A stretch of 64,000 nucleotides of DNA from Grimontia indica (GCF_000333895.2 NZ_ANFM02000006.1:186001-250000); one strand, 5' to 3'. Positions 1 to 9,338 are shown, numbered from the stretch's first letter. Made by a program: numbers and translations. The notes: generated by a model from the sequence alone, not told the origin.

Positions 1-1
1 G

Positions 2-1492
2 CTTTGCCAACAGTTCTCGGGATCATTGTCTTCGCTACTGATTGACAGAAAGCGTCAGCAGGAGAAATTCGATAGCGGTGCCCTACCTGATTTCAGGAGC
101 GATACTGCAGACGTTCGAGACGATCGAGATTGGAAAGTGGTTGATATTCCGGAGATATTGCTCGATAGGCGCGTTGAGATAACAGGCCCCATTGACCGGA
201 AAATGGTGATCAATGCGCTCAACTCTGGTGCAAATGTATTTATGTGTTGCTTCGAGGATGCCACTTCACCGACCTGGGAAAACATGGTGAATGGCCAAGT
301 AAACATGCGTGATGCCAATGCGGGCACAATCTCGTATAGCGACCCGAAAAATGGCAAGCATTATCAGTTAGCTGATAACCCCGCGACATTGATCCATCGT
401 CCAAGAGGTTTGCACCTTCAGGAATCCCATATTCTTTTCGATGGTAAACCCATGCCAGCCAGCCTAATGGATTTCGGGTTGTACTTTTTCCACAATTACC
501 AATCCCGCAAAGCGAATGGTCAAGGCGTTTACTTCTACTTGCCTAAGCTTGAGTCCATGGAAGAAGCTGCATGGTGGGAATCCGTGTTTGATTTCACCGA
601 AGAGTACTTTTCTGCCGAAACAGGTACGATACGCGCCACTGTTCTCATTGAAACCCTTCCTGCTGTATTCCAAATGGAAGAAATCCTCTACGCGATGCGT
701 AAGCACATCGTGGGTATGAACTGTGGCCGGTGGGATTACATTTTCAGCTACATCAAAACGCTGAAGAACCACACCGATCGCATCTTGCCTGATCGTCATG
801 CCATCGGTATGGATCAACCTTTCTTAGAGGCGTACAGCAAACGTCTTATCCAGACCTGCCATCGCCGCGGAGCATTAGCGATTGGCGGAATGTCTGCCTT
901 CATTCCATCCAAAGATCCTGACGAGATGGCTCGCGTAACACAGAAGGTGATTGAAGATAAACGCCGTGAAGCGACGAATGGTCATGATGGCACCTGGGTC
1001 GCTCATCCACACTTGGTATCACTTGCCCGCGAAATATTTGATGAATACCTGAATGGCGCGACAAACCAACGCCACTTTATTCCTGATGGAAGCTTTAATA
1101 GCGAACTCCTTCTTCGACCAAGCCAAGGACCAAAAGATGAGCCCGGAGTAAGAAAGAATATCCGAATCGCGGTGCTTTATATGGAAGCCTGGCTACGTGG
1201 TATTGGTTGCGTACCTATTTACGGGTTGATGGAAGATGCCGCTACAGCTGAAATTTCTCGCGCCAACATTTGGCAATGGCTTAAGCATCAGGTGTCCCTG
1301 GATGATGGTCGACCATTTACCACTGAGCTATTTAGAGCGTGGCTCGATCAGGAAGTAAAGGACATGAAAGCCTCAGCAGGCAATGGCGAATTCAGAAAAT
1401 TTGATGAAGCATCGGCGTTGTTTTTCACCCTCTCAACCGATATTCACTTTGCGGATTTTCTCACCATTCCTTGCTACGCAAAACTCGAATAA
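2..1492 (+). CDS. aceB: Malate synthase A, 5' end outside window
   Basis: Malate synthase condenses glyoxylate with acetyl-CoA to give malate, the second step of the glyoxylate bypass. The reading frame is open from base 2, and residues before the first possible TTG start still align with the AceB region leading into the conserved GALPDF stretch. The true start is therefore upstream of the window and roughly 35-40 N-terminal residues are missing. Visible family blocks include RRVEITGP, the FEDATSPTW segment, RGLHL, NCGRWDYIFSYIKTLKN, a GHDGTWVAHP motif and YGLMEDAATAEISR near the C-terminus. No aceA (isocitrate lyase) is seen next to it. Its neighbours are purine genes, so the glyoxylate it uses here may come from ureidoglycolate rather than isocitrate; that is inference. 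Confidence 0.95.
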   Translation, partial: LCQQFSGSLSSLLIDRKRQQEKFDSGALPDFRSDTADVRDDRDWKVVDIPEILLDRRVEITGPIDRKMVINALNSGANVFMCCFEDATSPTWENMVNGQVNMRDANAGTISYSDPKNGKHYQLADNPATLIHRPRGLHLQESHILFDGKPMPASLMDFGLYFFHNYQSRKANGQGVYFYLPKLESMEEAAWWESVFDFTEEYFSAETGTIRATVLIETLPAVFQMEEILYAMRKHIVGMNCGRWDYIFSYIKTLKNHTDRILPDRHAIGMDQPFLEAYSKRLIQTCHRRGALAIGGMSAFIPSKDPDEMARVTQKVIEDKRREATNGHDGTWVAHPHLVSLAREIFDEYLNGATNQRHFIPDGSFNSELLLRPSQGPKDEPGVRKNIRIAVLYMEAWLRGIGCVPIYGLMEDAATAEISRANIWQWLKHQVSLDDGRPFTTELFRAWLDQEVKDMKASAGNGEFRKFDEASALFFTLSTDIHFADFLTIPCYAKLE

Positions 1493-1500
1493 CGAGCATT

Positions 1501-1520
1501 GGCGGCTGCTTTAAGCCGCC
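1501..1520 (+). other. Short hairpin between aceB and the HbpS-like gene
   Basis: GGCGGCT and AGCCGCC form a 7-bp stem with a 6-nt loop directly after the malate synthase stop. There is no T-tract, so it is more likely an mRNA-stabilising or partial attenuator hairpin than a full terminator. The next gene follows 22 bp later with its own ribosome binding site. Confidence 0.5.
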
Positions 1521-1542
1521 CTTAAAATCTAGGAGACTTTCA

Positions 1543-1983
1543 ATGGAAAATCTGACGATGATAAAAGCACTGGAAATCACCACTAAGGTGTTCCATGCGG
1601 CGCAAGAACGGAAAACCCAACCACTAACGGTGGCCATTTTGGACAAAGGTGGCGCACTCATTTCGCTGCAGAGGCAAGATGGCTCAAGCATGATGCGGCC
1701 GGAAATTGCGATTGCAAAAGCCTGGGGGGCATTAGCTCTGGGGTGCTCCTCCAGAAAGATTGCGGATGATGCCCAAACACGCCCTTGCTTTATCTCGTCA
1801 GTCGCTACGCTTGCACAGGGAAACCTTGTTCCCGTTCCCGGTGGTGTGCTCATCCGAGACGCGTCATCGGAATTACTCGGTGCAGTCGGCGTTTCCGGCG
1901 ATATCTCTGATACCGATGAAGCCGTCGCGATTGCCGGTATTGTCGCTTCCAGTCTAAAAACTGATGCCGTTCTGGCAAGCTGA
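1543..1983 (+). CDS. HbpS/GlcG-like (DUF336) protein
   Basis: A 146-residue protein of the GlcG/HbpS family, whose members bind haem or small ligands and often sit beside glycolate, glyoxylate or diol catabolism genes. The biochemical role is generally not settled. The frame is open further upstream, but the ATG at 1543 has an AGGAG box 7 bases before it and gives the normal family length starting ENLTMIKALEIT. Visible family features are the VAILDKGGALISLQRQDG segment, the ARP/KAWGALALG helix and the VPVPGGVLIRD...LGAVGVSG core. It lies 50 bp after malate synthase on the same strand and is probably cotranscribed with it. Confidence 0.85.
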   Translation: MENLTMIKALEITTKVFHAAQERKTQPLTVAILDKGGALISLQRQDGSSMMRPEIAIAKAWGALALGCSSRKIADDAQTRPCFISSVATLAQGNLVPVPGGVLIRDASSELLGAVGVSGDISDTDEAVAIAGIVASSLKTDAVLAS

Positions 1984-1994
1984 TTTCACCTGCA

Positions 1995-2024
1995 AACGGC
2001 CGGGCTTCTCCGGCCGTTAAATCT
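1995..2024 (+). terminator. Intrinsic terminator after the aceB block
   Basis: AACGGCCGG and CCGGCCGTT form a 9-bp GC-rich stem with a 6-nt loop, followed by a short T-containing tail. It ends the malate synthase/HbpS-like transcript. Confidence 0.8.
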
Positions 2025-2102
2025 CTATTCTCAATTCTCTACCTTGGAACAGTACCCGCCCCGCAAACCGATAACAGTACCAATACAATAATTGCACCAA
2101 TG

Positions 2103-2110
2103 TTGTACAA
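2103..2110. promoter_or_regulatory. Possible GntR operator half-pair upstream of the gntR gene
   Basis: TTGTACAA is a perfect 8-bp palindrome about 115 bp before the regulator gene. It shares the flanking letters of the 14-bp palindrome upstream of xdhA but lacks its two central bases. A TATACAA half-site lies about 20 bp downstream. Autoregulation of the GntR gene is plausible, but the spacing differs from the xdhA site, so this is weak evidence. Confidence 0.35.
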
Positions 2111-2222
2111 TCGAGTTAGCTATTCTTATACAAAACAACACACATAACCTTTACGTTCTCTTTTAGAACGTTATTTTGCAGCGGACTCGCTAGAGACGGC
2201 GAGTCGGGAAAGGAACTACTGT

Positions 2223-2957
2223 ATGACAGGGCTTCTCAAAGCAACGAATAAAAAAACCAAACAGACAAACCCTAAAATGACACAGGATGACATCGTATAT
2301 GGTCATATCTTTGATGCGATCCTGGAACAACGCCTGCCACCTGGCACCAAACTCAGCGAAGAAGCATTGGGCGAAATCTTCGGCGTCAGCCGCACCATCA
2401 TTCGCCGTGCCCTATTACGACTCTCTGTAGAGCAGGTTGTCAGTACACGCCCAAATCGCGGCTCTATTGTGGCGTCACCAACCGTTGAGGAAGCGATGCA
2501 AATCCTCAAAGCGCGTGAAGTGATGGAGCTGGCCATTGTCGAACTGGCAGCAGAGAACGCGACACCGGAACAGATCGCCAAATGCCGTGCCATGGTGGCG
2601 GAGGAAAATGAAGCGATTGCGAAGCATGATACTGGACGCAGCATACGTCTTTCGGGCGAATTCCACATAGAGCTGGCAGCGATGGCAAATAATCTGCCTT
2701 TGATGAGCTTCCAACGTAGCTTGGTGTCCCAATGTTCACTGATCATTGCTCTGTATGAATCATCGAAGAAAACGCACTGCTCCTGTGACGAGCACACCCA
2801 GCTACTAGATGTGATAGAGGCGGGAGATAAACAAGCGGCTATCGCGCTAATGAAGACTCATCTTGACCATATCAATTCCAAACTGAACCTGCATGATGAT
2901 TCTGGCACTCAGGATCTTCATGCTGTGTTTTCGAATGTATTGAAGAAGAAAGCCTGA
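2223..2957 (+). CDS. GntR-family regulator with FCD domain
   Basis: A 244-residue transcription factor of the FadR/FCD subgroup. Residues about 22-90 form the winged helix, with LSEEALGEIFGVSRTIIRRAL as helix-turn-helix and the RGSIVASPT wing. Residues about 95-225 form the all-helical FCD ligand domain with conserved histidines in FHIEL, DEHTQLL and KTHLDHI, which in this family usually hold a metal that contacts a small carboxylate. An AAGGAAC box precedes the ATG; a second ATG 18 codons later would remove only a basic N-terminal extension. Placed directly before xdhABC-guaD and closed by its own terminator, it is the likely regulator of purine catabolism. The effector cannot be read from the sequence. 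Confidence 0.9.
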   Translation: MTGLLKATNKKTKQTNPKMTQDDIVYGHIFDAILEQRLPPGTKLSEEALGEIFGVSRTIIRRALLRLSVEQVVSTRPNRGSIVASPTVEEAMQILKAREVMELAIVELAAENATPEQIAKCRAMVAEENEAIAKHDTGRSIRLSGEFHIELAAMANNLPLMSFQRSLVSQCSLIIALYESSKKTHCSCDEHTQLLDVIEAGDKQAAIALMKTHLDHINSKLNLHDDSGTQDLHAVFSNVLKKKA

Positions 2958-2972
2958 TACCTCAATCAGTTT

Positions 2973-3014
2973 AAAAACGGCCTGAATGTTGAAGCATTCA
3001 GGCCGTTTTTTCTT
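2973..3014 (+). terminator. Strong intrinsic terminator after gntR
   Basis: A 16-bp stem (2973-2988 with 2995-3010), containing ACGGCCTGAATG and its complement, is followed by a run of T. This separates the regulator transcript from the xdh operon. Confidence 0.9.
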
Positions 3015-3070
3015 TCTGTCATCGTCCTCTCAGTTATCAAAACCGAGAATCACGAACGATCGACCTCACA

Positions 3071-3084
3071 GATTGTATACAATC
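3071..3084. promoter_or_regulatory. 14-bp palindromic operator upstream of xdhA
   Basis: GATTGTATACAATC is a perfect 14-base palindrome in the 295-bp gap between the GntR gene and xdhA. The TTGT-N2-ACAA layout is typical of operators for GntR regulators of the FCD group. It is the best candidate binding site for the adjacent regulator. The rest of the gap is A+T-rich and shows no other clear element. Confidence 0.65.
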
Positions 3085-3252
3085 TTCACTTTCAATTTCT
3101 GATGCTGAACCTTAGAAATACTCATTACCTACTGTTTTTATTCAATATTTGATTGTTAATTTCATAATAATCACTTGTTAACAGAAAGTTGACCGAACGG
3201 TCAGAAATGACTAGCTTGTAATCAATGGATACGAAAACGTCATGGAGGCCGT

Positions 3253-4707
3253 GTGATCCGTTTCCTTTTAAATCAGACTTTGCAGGAAGAGAAAGACATT
3301 TCTCCTAACCTGACTGTGTTGAATTACCTGCGTGAACATATACGCAAAACTGGAACCAAGGAAGGTTGTGGCTCAGGTGATTGTGGAGCTTGTACCGTTG
3401 TTTTGGGTGAAGTAGTTAATGGCAGGCTGGAATACAGAAGTGTTAACTCTTGTTTGACCTTTGTTTCCGCCCTTCATGGCAAACAACTCATCACAGTAGA
3501 AGACTTGCGAACAAAAGATTCGCTACACCCCGTTCAACAGGCCATGGTTGATTTTCATGGCAGCCAATGCGGCTACTGTACACCGGGCTTTATCATGTCG
3601 ATGTTTGCACTCTCCAAGAATCATCCCAATGCAGACAAAGAAGACACTTATGAAGCCCTAGCAGGTAACTTGTGTCGTTGCACAGGCTATCGCCCTATTG
3701 TGGAAGCTGCATTGTCGCTGAGTCAGGAAACGCCGATTCGCGACCAGTTTGCTGAATACGAGCGTGAAACGATTGAAAAGCTGAATGCGATTGGTAAGCC
3801 TGAACTGGAATATCACGCAGACGGCAAAACGGCATTCACACCAACTAACAGCGATGAACTGGCAAAAACGCTGATGGCGCACCCCACTGCTAAACTGCTG
3901 GCAGGCGGCACTGACCTTGCACTGGAAGTGACTCAGTTTCATCGCGATGTCGACAAACTGATCTATCTTGGCCGCGTTGACGATATCAAAACCGTTAATG
4001 AGACAGATACCCACATCGAAATCGGTGCCAATGTGCCTTTCACTGATGTATATCGCGCCTTGGAACCACACTACCCAGATTTCGGCGCGCTGTTACAACG
4101 CTTTGCATCCCTACAGATCCGTAACCAAGGGACGATTGGTGGCAATATTGCGAACGCTTCTCCCATTGGTGACGGGCCACCTCTGCTGATCGCCTTGGGT
4201 TCAACAGTGATTCTTCGCCGCGGTGAAACAGCACGGGAAATCCTGCTTGAAGACTTCTTTAAAGATTACAAAGTGACGGCGCTACAACCTTCTGAGTTTG
4301 TACAAACCATTCGTGTGCCGAAACCACAACCTAATCAGGCATTCAAAGCCTACAAAATTTCGAAGCGTTTTGACGATGATATCTCAGCAGTCTGCGGGGC
4401 ATTCAGACTGACATTCGAAGGTGACACTGTCACTGAAGCCCGTATTGCTTTCGGTGGCATGGCGGCCATTCCAGCGCGCGCTACCCATTGTGAACAGGAA
4501 CTTGTTGGAAAGCCGCTGAGTGCCGCCACTATTCAAGCCGCAATGTCAGCATTGGAGAATGACTTCTCGCCCATTTCCGACTTCAGAGCGACAAAGGAAT
4601 ATCGCGCTGAAACCGCAGCGAACCTGCTTTACCGTCTGTTCACAGAGCTCAGCTATACGGCTGATGGAAAGAAAATTGAAACGAGGGTGATTCATTATGT
4701 CTCGTAA
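3253..4707 (+). CDS. xdhA: Xanthine dehydrogenase small subunit (2Fe-2S, FAD)
   Basis: This 484-residue subunit carries electrons from the molybdenum site to NAD+. Residues 1-150 hold two [2Fe-2S] centres: Cys39, Cys44, Cys47 and Cys67 for the plant-type cluster, and Cys106, Cys109, Cys141 and Cys143 for the second. Residues about 200-390 are the FAD domain, with AGGTDLALEV and the RNQGTIGGNIANASPIGD flavin-binding loop, followed by the CO dehydrogenase flavoprotein C-terminal domain. The start is GTG, placed by a GGAGG box 4 bases upstream. The 3' end overlaps the start of xdhB by 11 bases, indicating translational coupling. Xanthine oxidation to urate is the family reaction. Confidence 0.95.
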   Translation: MIRFLLNQTLQEEKDISPNLTVLNYLREHIRKTGTKEGCGSGDCGACTVVLGEVVNGRLEYRSVNSCLTFVSALHGKQLITVEDLRTKDSLHPVQQAMVDFHGSQCGYCTPGFIMSMFALSKNHPNADKEDTYEALAGNLCRCTGYRPIVEAALSLSQETPIRDQFAEYERETIEKLNAIGKPELEYHADGKTAFTPTNSDELAKTLMAHPTAKLLAGGTDLALEVTQFHRDVDKLIYLGRVDDIKTVNETDTHIEIGANVPFTDVYRALEPHYPDFGALLQRFASLQIRNQGTIGGNIANASPIGDGPPLLIALGSTVILRRGETAREILLEDFFKDYKVTALQPSEFVQTIRVPKPQPNQAFKAYKISKRFDDDISAVCGAFRLTFEGDTVTEARIAFGGMAAIPARATHCEQELVGKPLSAATIQAAMSALENDFSPISDFRATKEYRAETAANLLYRLFTELSYTADGKKIETRVIHYVS

Positions 4708-7078
4708 AACGACCCCAGCCATGACCATGGAAGAAATGACCGCGCAAGCGAAAGCTGGATTAGCGACTGGCGTCGGCAAATCGGTAAAACATGAAAGTGC
4801 CGAAAAACAGGTGTCAGGCGAAGCGCTCTACATTGATGATCGCGGCGAATTCCCTAATCAGCTTCACGTATACGCACTGATGAGCCCACATGCTCACGCG
4901 AATATTACCAAGTTGGATGTATCACCTTGCTACAAAGTACCCGGTGTTCGCACTGTGATCACCGCTGAAGATGTGCCGGGTGAACTCGACATTGGCCCTA
5001 TCCTTCCCGGCGATCCAATGCTCGCTGACGGCAAGGTCGTTTATGTCGGTCAGCCTGTGATTGCGGTTGCCGCTGACAGCCTCGACAATGCCCGAAAAGG
5101 TGCAGAAGCCGCCATCGTTGAATACGAATTATTGCCTGCAGCACTTGATGTAGAAGAAGCCTTGGCGCAAGAGCTGTTTGTTACCGATAGTCATACCCAA
5201 AAACGGGGAGATTCAGCGGCAGCCATCGCCAATGCAGAACATTTATTGGAAGGCTCGCTTCATGTCGGCGGTCAGGAGCATTTCTATCTTGAAACCCAAG
5301 TTTCAAGTGTTGTCCCCACTGAAGATGGTGGCGTGATTGTTTACTGCTCCACCCAAAACCCGACAGAAGTGCAAAAACTGGTTGCGTCCGTATTGGGTGT
5401 TTCTATGCACAAGGTTCTGATCGACATGCGCCGTATGGGTGGTGGCTTTGGTGGTAAAGAAACACAAGCCGCTGCACCCGCCTGTATCGCAGCCGTGATT
5501 GCAAACCAAACAGGCCAACCGGTGAAATTCCGTTTGCCACGTCGTGAAGACATGATGATGACGGGTAAACGCCACCCCTTCTTTAATCAATACAAAGTGG
5601 GCTTTGATGACAATGGAGTGATTCAAGGGATTGAAATCGTGGTGTCAGGTAATGCTGGCCACTCACCAGATTTGTCTCGCTCCATTGTCGACCGTGCCAT
5701 GTTCCACTCTGACAACGCATATTACCTTGGCAATGCCACAGTAACCGGGCACTGTGTGAAAACCAATACGGCGTCGAATACTGCATACCGCGGGTTTGGT
5801 GGCCCGCAGGGCATGATGACTATTGAACATGTGATGGACACCATCGCCTGTCACCTCAAGAAAGATCCTCTTGAAGTTCGCAAAGCGAATTACTACGCGG
5901 GCGAAGGTCGTGACGAAACGCATTACTACCAGAAGGTAGAGGACAATTTCATTCACGAAATGACAGCCGATTTGGAAATGTCCTGCGAGTATGAAGAGCG
6001 CCGAAAAGCCATTGCGGAGTTCAACGCCAACAGCCCTATCCTGAAGAAAGGCATTTCTATCACACCTGTGAAATTCGGTATCTCTTTTACCGCCACGTTT
6101 CTTAATCAAGCCGGCGCGTTAGTCACGGTTTATACCGATGGCAGCATCTCGCTGAACCATGGTGGCACGGAAATGGGTCAGGGCTTGAACACCAAAGTCG
6201 CGCAGATTGTTGCTGAAACCTTTAGTGTGGATGTCGGTACGATTCAAGTGACCGCAACCAACACAGAAAAAGTACCGAACACATCGCCGACTGCAGCATC
6301 ATCCGGTACTGACCTGAATGGTAAAGCCGCGCAAAATGCCGCGCTCACCATCAAAGAGCGAATGGTAAACTTCGCATCCTCGCACTTTGATGTTTCTCCG
6401 GAAGATGTGGCATTCAGCAACGGCATTGTGTCGATTGGCGACAAGCAAACCATGACCTTTGCTGACTTCACCGAACTGTGTTGGTTTAACCAAATTTCGT
6501 TGGCGGCATCCGGTTTCTATCGCACACCAAAGATCTTCTACGATCACGAAAAAGGACGCGGTCGCCCTTTCTATTACTTCGCTTACGGCGTCTCATGTTC
6601 AGAAGTGATCGTCGATACCCTCACCGGAGAATACAAAGTGCTGCGCACTGACATCCTTCATGATGTAGGCGCATCGCTTAACCCTGCGATTGATGTTGGC
6701 CAGGTCGAAGGCGGTTTTATTCAGGGCATGGGCTGGCTGACAACAGAAGAGCTGGTTTGGAATGACAAAGGCCAGTTGATGACCTCAGGCCCTGCCAGCT
6801 ACAAGATCCCTGTTGTAGCTGATACACCGGAAATATTCAACACACGATTGGTAGAAAATCGCGCCAACCCAGAAGACACAGTCTTCCATTCGAAAGCCGT
6901 CGGCGAGCCACCGTTTATGTTGGCCATTTCGGTGTGGAGCGCTATTCGTGATGCTGTCGTGAGCGTGGCAGATGAAAGCGAAATCCCTCACCTGCCTGCA
7001 CCAGCGACGCCTGAGCAGGTTTACAACGCCATCAAACAAGCGCGAAAAGGCAAATCGCCTGTGTCATTCACGCTGTAA
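4697..7078 (+). CDS. xdhB: Xanthine dehydrogenase large, molybdopterin subunit
   Basis: The 793-residue catalytic subunit binds molybdopterin and oxidises hypoxanthine/xanthine. It shows the MGGGFGGKET molybdopterin loop near residue 247, the AYRGFGGPQG segment near 362, NHGGTEMGQGLNTK near 482 and the AVGEPPFML motif, in which Glu of GEPP (about residue 737) is the expected catalytic base. Length matches the two-subunit bacterial XDH type. It starts within the end of xdhA and is followed after 23 bp by xdhC. No signal peptide is visible, which agrees with a cytoplasmic NAD-linked enzyme, unlike the Tat-exported homologue at 52.0 kb. Confidence 0.95.
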   Translation: MSRKTTPAMTMEEMTAQAKAGLATGVGKSVKHESAEKQVSGEALYIDDRGEFPNQLHVYALMSPHAHANITKLDVSPCYKVPGVRTVITAEDVPGELDIGPILPGDPMLADGKVVYVGQPVIAVAADSLDNARKGAEAAIVEYELLPAALDVEEALAQELFVTDSHTQKRGDSAAAIANAEHLLEGSLHVGGQEHFYLETQVSSVVPTEDGGVIVYCSTQNPTEVQKLVASVLGVSMHKVLIDMRRMGGGFGGKETQAAAPACIAAVIANQTGQPVKFRLPRREDMMMTGKRHPFFNQYKVGFDDNGVIQGIEIVVSGNAGHSPDLSRSIVDRAMFHSDNAYYLGNATVTGHCVKTNTASNTAYRGFGGPQGMMTIEHVMDTIACHLKKDPLEVRKANYYAGEGRDETHYYQKVEDNFIHEMTADLEMSCEYEERRKAIAEFNANSPILKKGISITPVKFGISFTATFLNQAGALVTVYTDGSISLNHGGTEMGQGLNTKVAQIVAETFSVDVGTIQVTATNTEKVPNTSPTAASSGTDLNGKAAQNAALTIKERMVNFASSHFDVSPEDVAFSNGIVSIGDKQTMTFADFTELCWFNQISLAASGFYRTPKIFYDHEKGRGRPFYYFAYGVSCSEVIVDTLTGEYKVLRTDILHDVGASLNPAIDVGQVEGGFIQGMGWLTTEELVWNDKGQLMTSGPASYKIPVVADTPEIFNTRLVENRANPEDTVFHSKAVGEPPFMLAISVWSAIRDAVVSVADESEIPHLPAPATPEQVYNAIKQARKGKSPVSFTL

Positions 7079-7101
7079 ACGCCGGGAAATGGAGGTCAGT
7101 G

Positions 7102-7998
7102 ATGTTTAAAGACAATTGGATCCAGGCTCTGGCTGAGTTCGAAGCCAAAGGCACGCCTTGTGTGATGGTCACAGTACTCGAAGACAAAGGTTCGGTGCCG
7201 CGCGGCGCTGGCACAAAAATGCTGGTGACTGAAAATGAGGTTATCGCCACTATCGGTGGTGGTCACCTTGAACATGTCGCAATGAAAGCCGCGCAAGAAA
7301 TGCTGGCGCATGGTGAAAGTGACATGAAAATCGAACGCTATAATCTGGGCGCTCGTCTTGGCCAATGTTGTGGAGGCATGGTCACACTAAGCTTTGAGCC
7401 TATTGGCCAACAACGTCATTTTCTTGCACTGTTCGGTGCAGGACACGTCGCCAAAGCCATGGTTCATATTCTGGCTACTTTACCGTTCAAGGTTATTTGG
7501 ATTGATGAGCGCAAAGATCAATTTCCTGATGTTATCCCTGACAACGTGGAAATGCGCTTAACGGACGATCCTGTTAGTGAAGTGTCCACGCTTCCAACTA
7601 ACAGTATGTATCTGGTGCTCACACACAACCATCAGCTTGATTTCGACCTTTCGCGTGCCATCTTAAAGCGTGGAGACGCCAAATACTTTGGCCTGATCGG
7701 TTCCTTGTCAAAACGTAAGCGCTTCGACTATCGCTTAAAAGAACGCGGCTTTGATGATGAAACCATTAACACCATGATTTGCCCCATCGGCATCGACGCA
7801 GTAAAAGGAAAACACCCAGCGGAGATTGCGGTATCTGTAACAGGTGAGCTTATCGCTTGCTATCAGGGTGAGCAGATTGCCAACAAACGCGAGCCCTCTT
7901 CCCATTCATCATCACAGAAACAGGCTGAGAAACTCTCTATTCTTAAACGAGAGCCTGAAGATAACGATAATAAAAATAACGAGAAAATAAGGGCATAA
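7102..7998 (+). CDS. xdhC: Xanthine dehydrogenase accessory protein XdhC
   Basis: XdhC binds the molybdenum cofactor, promotes its sulfuration and delivers it to the XdhB subunit. The N-terminal XdhC/CoxI domain has KGSVPRGAGTKMLV, TIGGGHLEHVA and the LGQCCGGMV cysteine motif. The C-terminal half is a Rossmann-like domain beginning LALFGAGHVAKAM and ending with the GLIGSLSKRKRF segment. An ATG with GGAGG 6 bases before it is preferred over the GTG one codon earlier. The last 35 or so residues are a charged, low-complexity tail (many K, E, D, N, S) not typical of the family core. The gene is 4 bp from guaD, so all four purine genes form one operon. Confidence 0.93.
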   Translation: MFKDNWIQALAEFEAKGTPCVMVTVLEDKGSVPRGAGTKMLVTENEVIATIGGGHLEHVAMKAAQEMLAHGESDMKIERYNLGARLGQCCGGMVTLSFEPIGQQRHFLALFGAGHVAKAMVHILATLPFKVIWIDERKDQFPDVIPDNVEMRLTDDPVSEVSTLPTNSMYLVLTHNHQLDFDLSRAILKRGDAKYFGLIGSLSKRKRFDYRLKERGFDDETINTMICPIGIDAVKGKHPAEIAVSVTGELIACYQGEQIANKREPSSHSSSQKQAEKLSILKREPEDNDNKNNEKIRA

Positions 7999-8002
7999 AG
8001 GA

Positions 8003-9319
8003 ATGACAGACCCAAAAGCTCATCCGGTGAAAGCCTTTCGCGCTGCTATATTACACAGCCTTGCCAACCCAACGGACGTGGGTTTGGAAGACTCTTATCA
8101 GTATTTCGATGAAGGCGTGCTGCTGGTCGCAGATGGTCACGTTGTGAAAGTTGGTCATGCTGACGACATCCTTCCTTCACTCGACCCCAGCGTTGAAGTG
8201 GTCGTACTCGAGAACAAACTGATTACACCGGGCTTTATTGATACCCATATCCACTACCCTCAAACTGGGATGATCGCCGCCTACGGTGAACAGCTTCTAG
8301 ACTGGTTGAATAACTACACCTTCCCAGAAGAAAAGCGCTTTGCTGATGTGAATTACGCCCGTGAAGTCGCCGTACAGTTTCTTGATGAACTCGCCCGCAA
8401 TGGCACGACGACAGCGTTGGTATTTGGCACTGTACATAAAGAATCCGTCGATGTCTTTTTCCAGGAATCGGAGAAGCGAAACCTTCGTATGATTGCCGGT
8501 AAGGTACTGATGGACAGAAATGCGCCTGAAGATCTGACCGACACCCCTGAGTCTAGCTATGAAGACAGCAAAGCGCTCATTGAGAAGTGGCACAACAAGG
8601 GCCGCTTGCATTACGCCGTGACGCCTCGTTTTGCGCCCACCAGCACTTCTGAGCAATTGCGTTTAGCAGGCAAACTGCTTGAAGAGTATCCCGATGTATA
8701 TATGCACACTCACCTCTCTGAAAACCAGAAAGAAATTGAGTGGGTGCAGGAGCTTTTCCCGGAAAGTAAAAACTACCTGGATGTCTACGACCAACACGGA
8801 TTGCTTTCCAGCCGCTCGGTTTTTGCCCATGGTATTCACTTGTGTGATGGCGAGTGTAAGAGGCTCTCAGAAAGCGATTCGGCGATAGCCTTTTGCCCTA
8901 CCTCGAATCTGTTTTTAGGCTCCGGCTTGTTCCCGCTTTCCGAAATGGAAGCCAAAGGAATTAAAGTAGGAATGGGAACAGATGTCGGCGCTGGCACCAG
9001 CTTTTCACTACTTCAAACCATGAGCGAAGCTTATAAAGTCATGCAGCTCCAAGGTAAAAGGCTACACCCTTTGAAATCGCTGTATCAGGCCACATTAGGT
9101 GGTGCCAAAGCGCTCTCTTTGGATCATCTGATTGGTAATTTCGAATCAGGAAAAGAAGCTGATTTTGTTGTACTGGATTTGCATGCGACCCAGTTAATGA
9201 AGTTCAGGATGGAGCACGCCCAGTCATTGGAAGACAAACTCTTTGTGCTAATGACCTTGGGTGATGACAGAACTGTATGTGACACCTATTCCTATGGCCA
9301 ATCTGTTTACAACCGTTGA
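8003..9319 (+). CDS. guaD: Guanine deaminase
   Basis: This amidohydrolase converts guanine to xanthine and ammonia, feeding the XDH encoded just upstream. The 438-residue protein shows the metal-binding GFIDTHIHYPQ motif, the AVTPRFAPT substrate segment, HTHLSEN, FAHGIHLCDGE and GMGTDVGAGTSFSLL carrying the last metal ligand. These are in the order and spacing of the GuaD family. The start codon lies 4 bp after the xdhC stop. It is the last gene of the xdh operon, followed by a long-loop hairpin. Confidence 0.94.
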   Translation: MTDPKAHPVKAFRAAILHSLANPTDVGLEDSYQYFDEGVLLVADGHVVKVGHADDILPSLDPSVEVVVLENKLITPGFIDTHIHYPQTGMIAAYGEQLLDWLNNYTFPEEKRFADVNYAREVAVQFLDELARNGTTTALVFGTVHKESVDVFFQESEKRNLRMIAGKVLMDRNAPEDLTDTPESSYEDSKALIEKWHNKGRLHYAVTPRFAPTSTSEQLRLAGKLLEEYPDVYMHTHLSENQKEIEWVQELFPESKNYLDVYDQHGLLSSRSVFAHGIHLCDGECKRLSESDSAIAFCPTSNLFLGSGLFPLSEMEAKGIKVGMGTDVGAGTSFSLLQTMSEAYKVMQLQGKRLHPLKSLYQATLGGAKALSLDHLIGNFESGKEADFVVLDLHATQLMKFRMEHAQSLEDKLFVLMTLGDDRTVCDTYSYGQSVYNR

Positions 9320-9338
9320 ACAAACAATCTGATAATAA

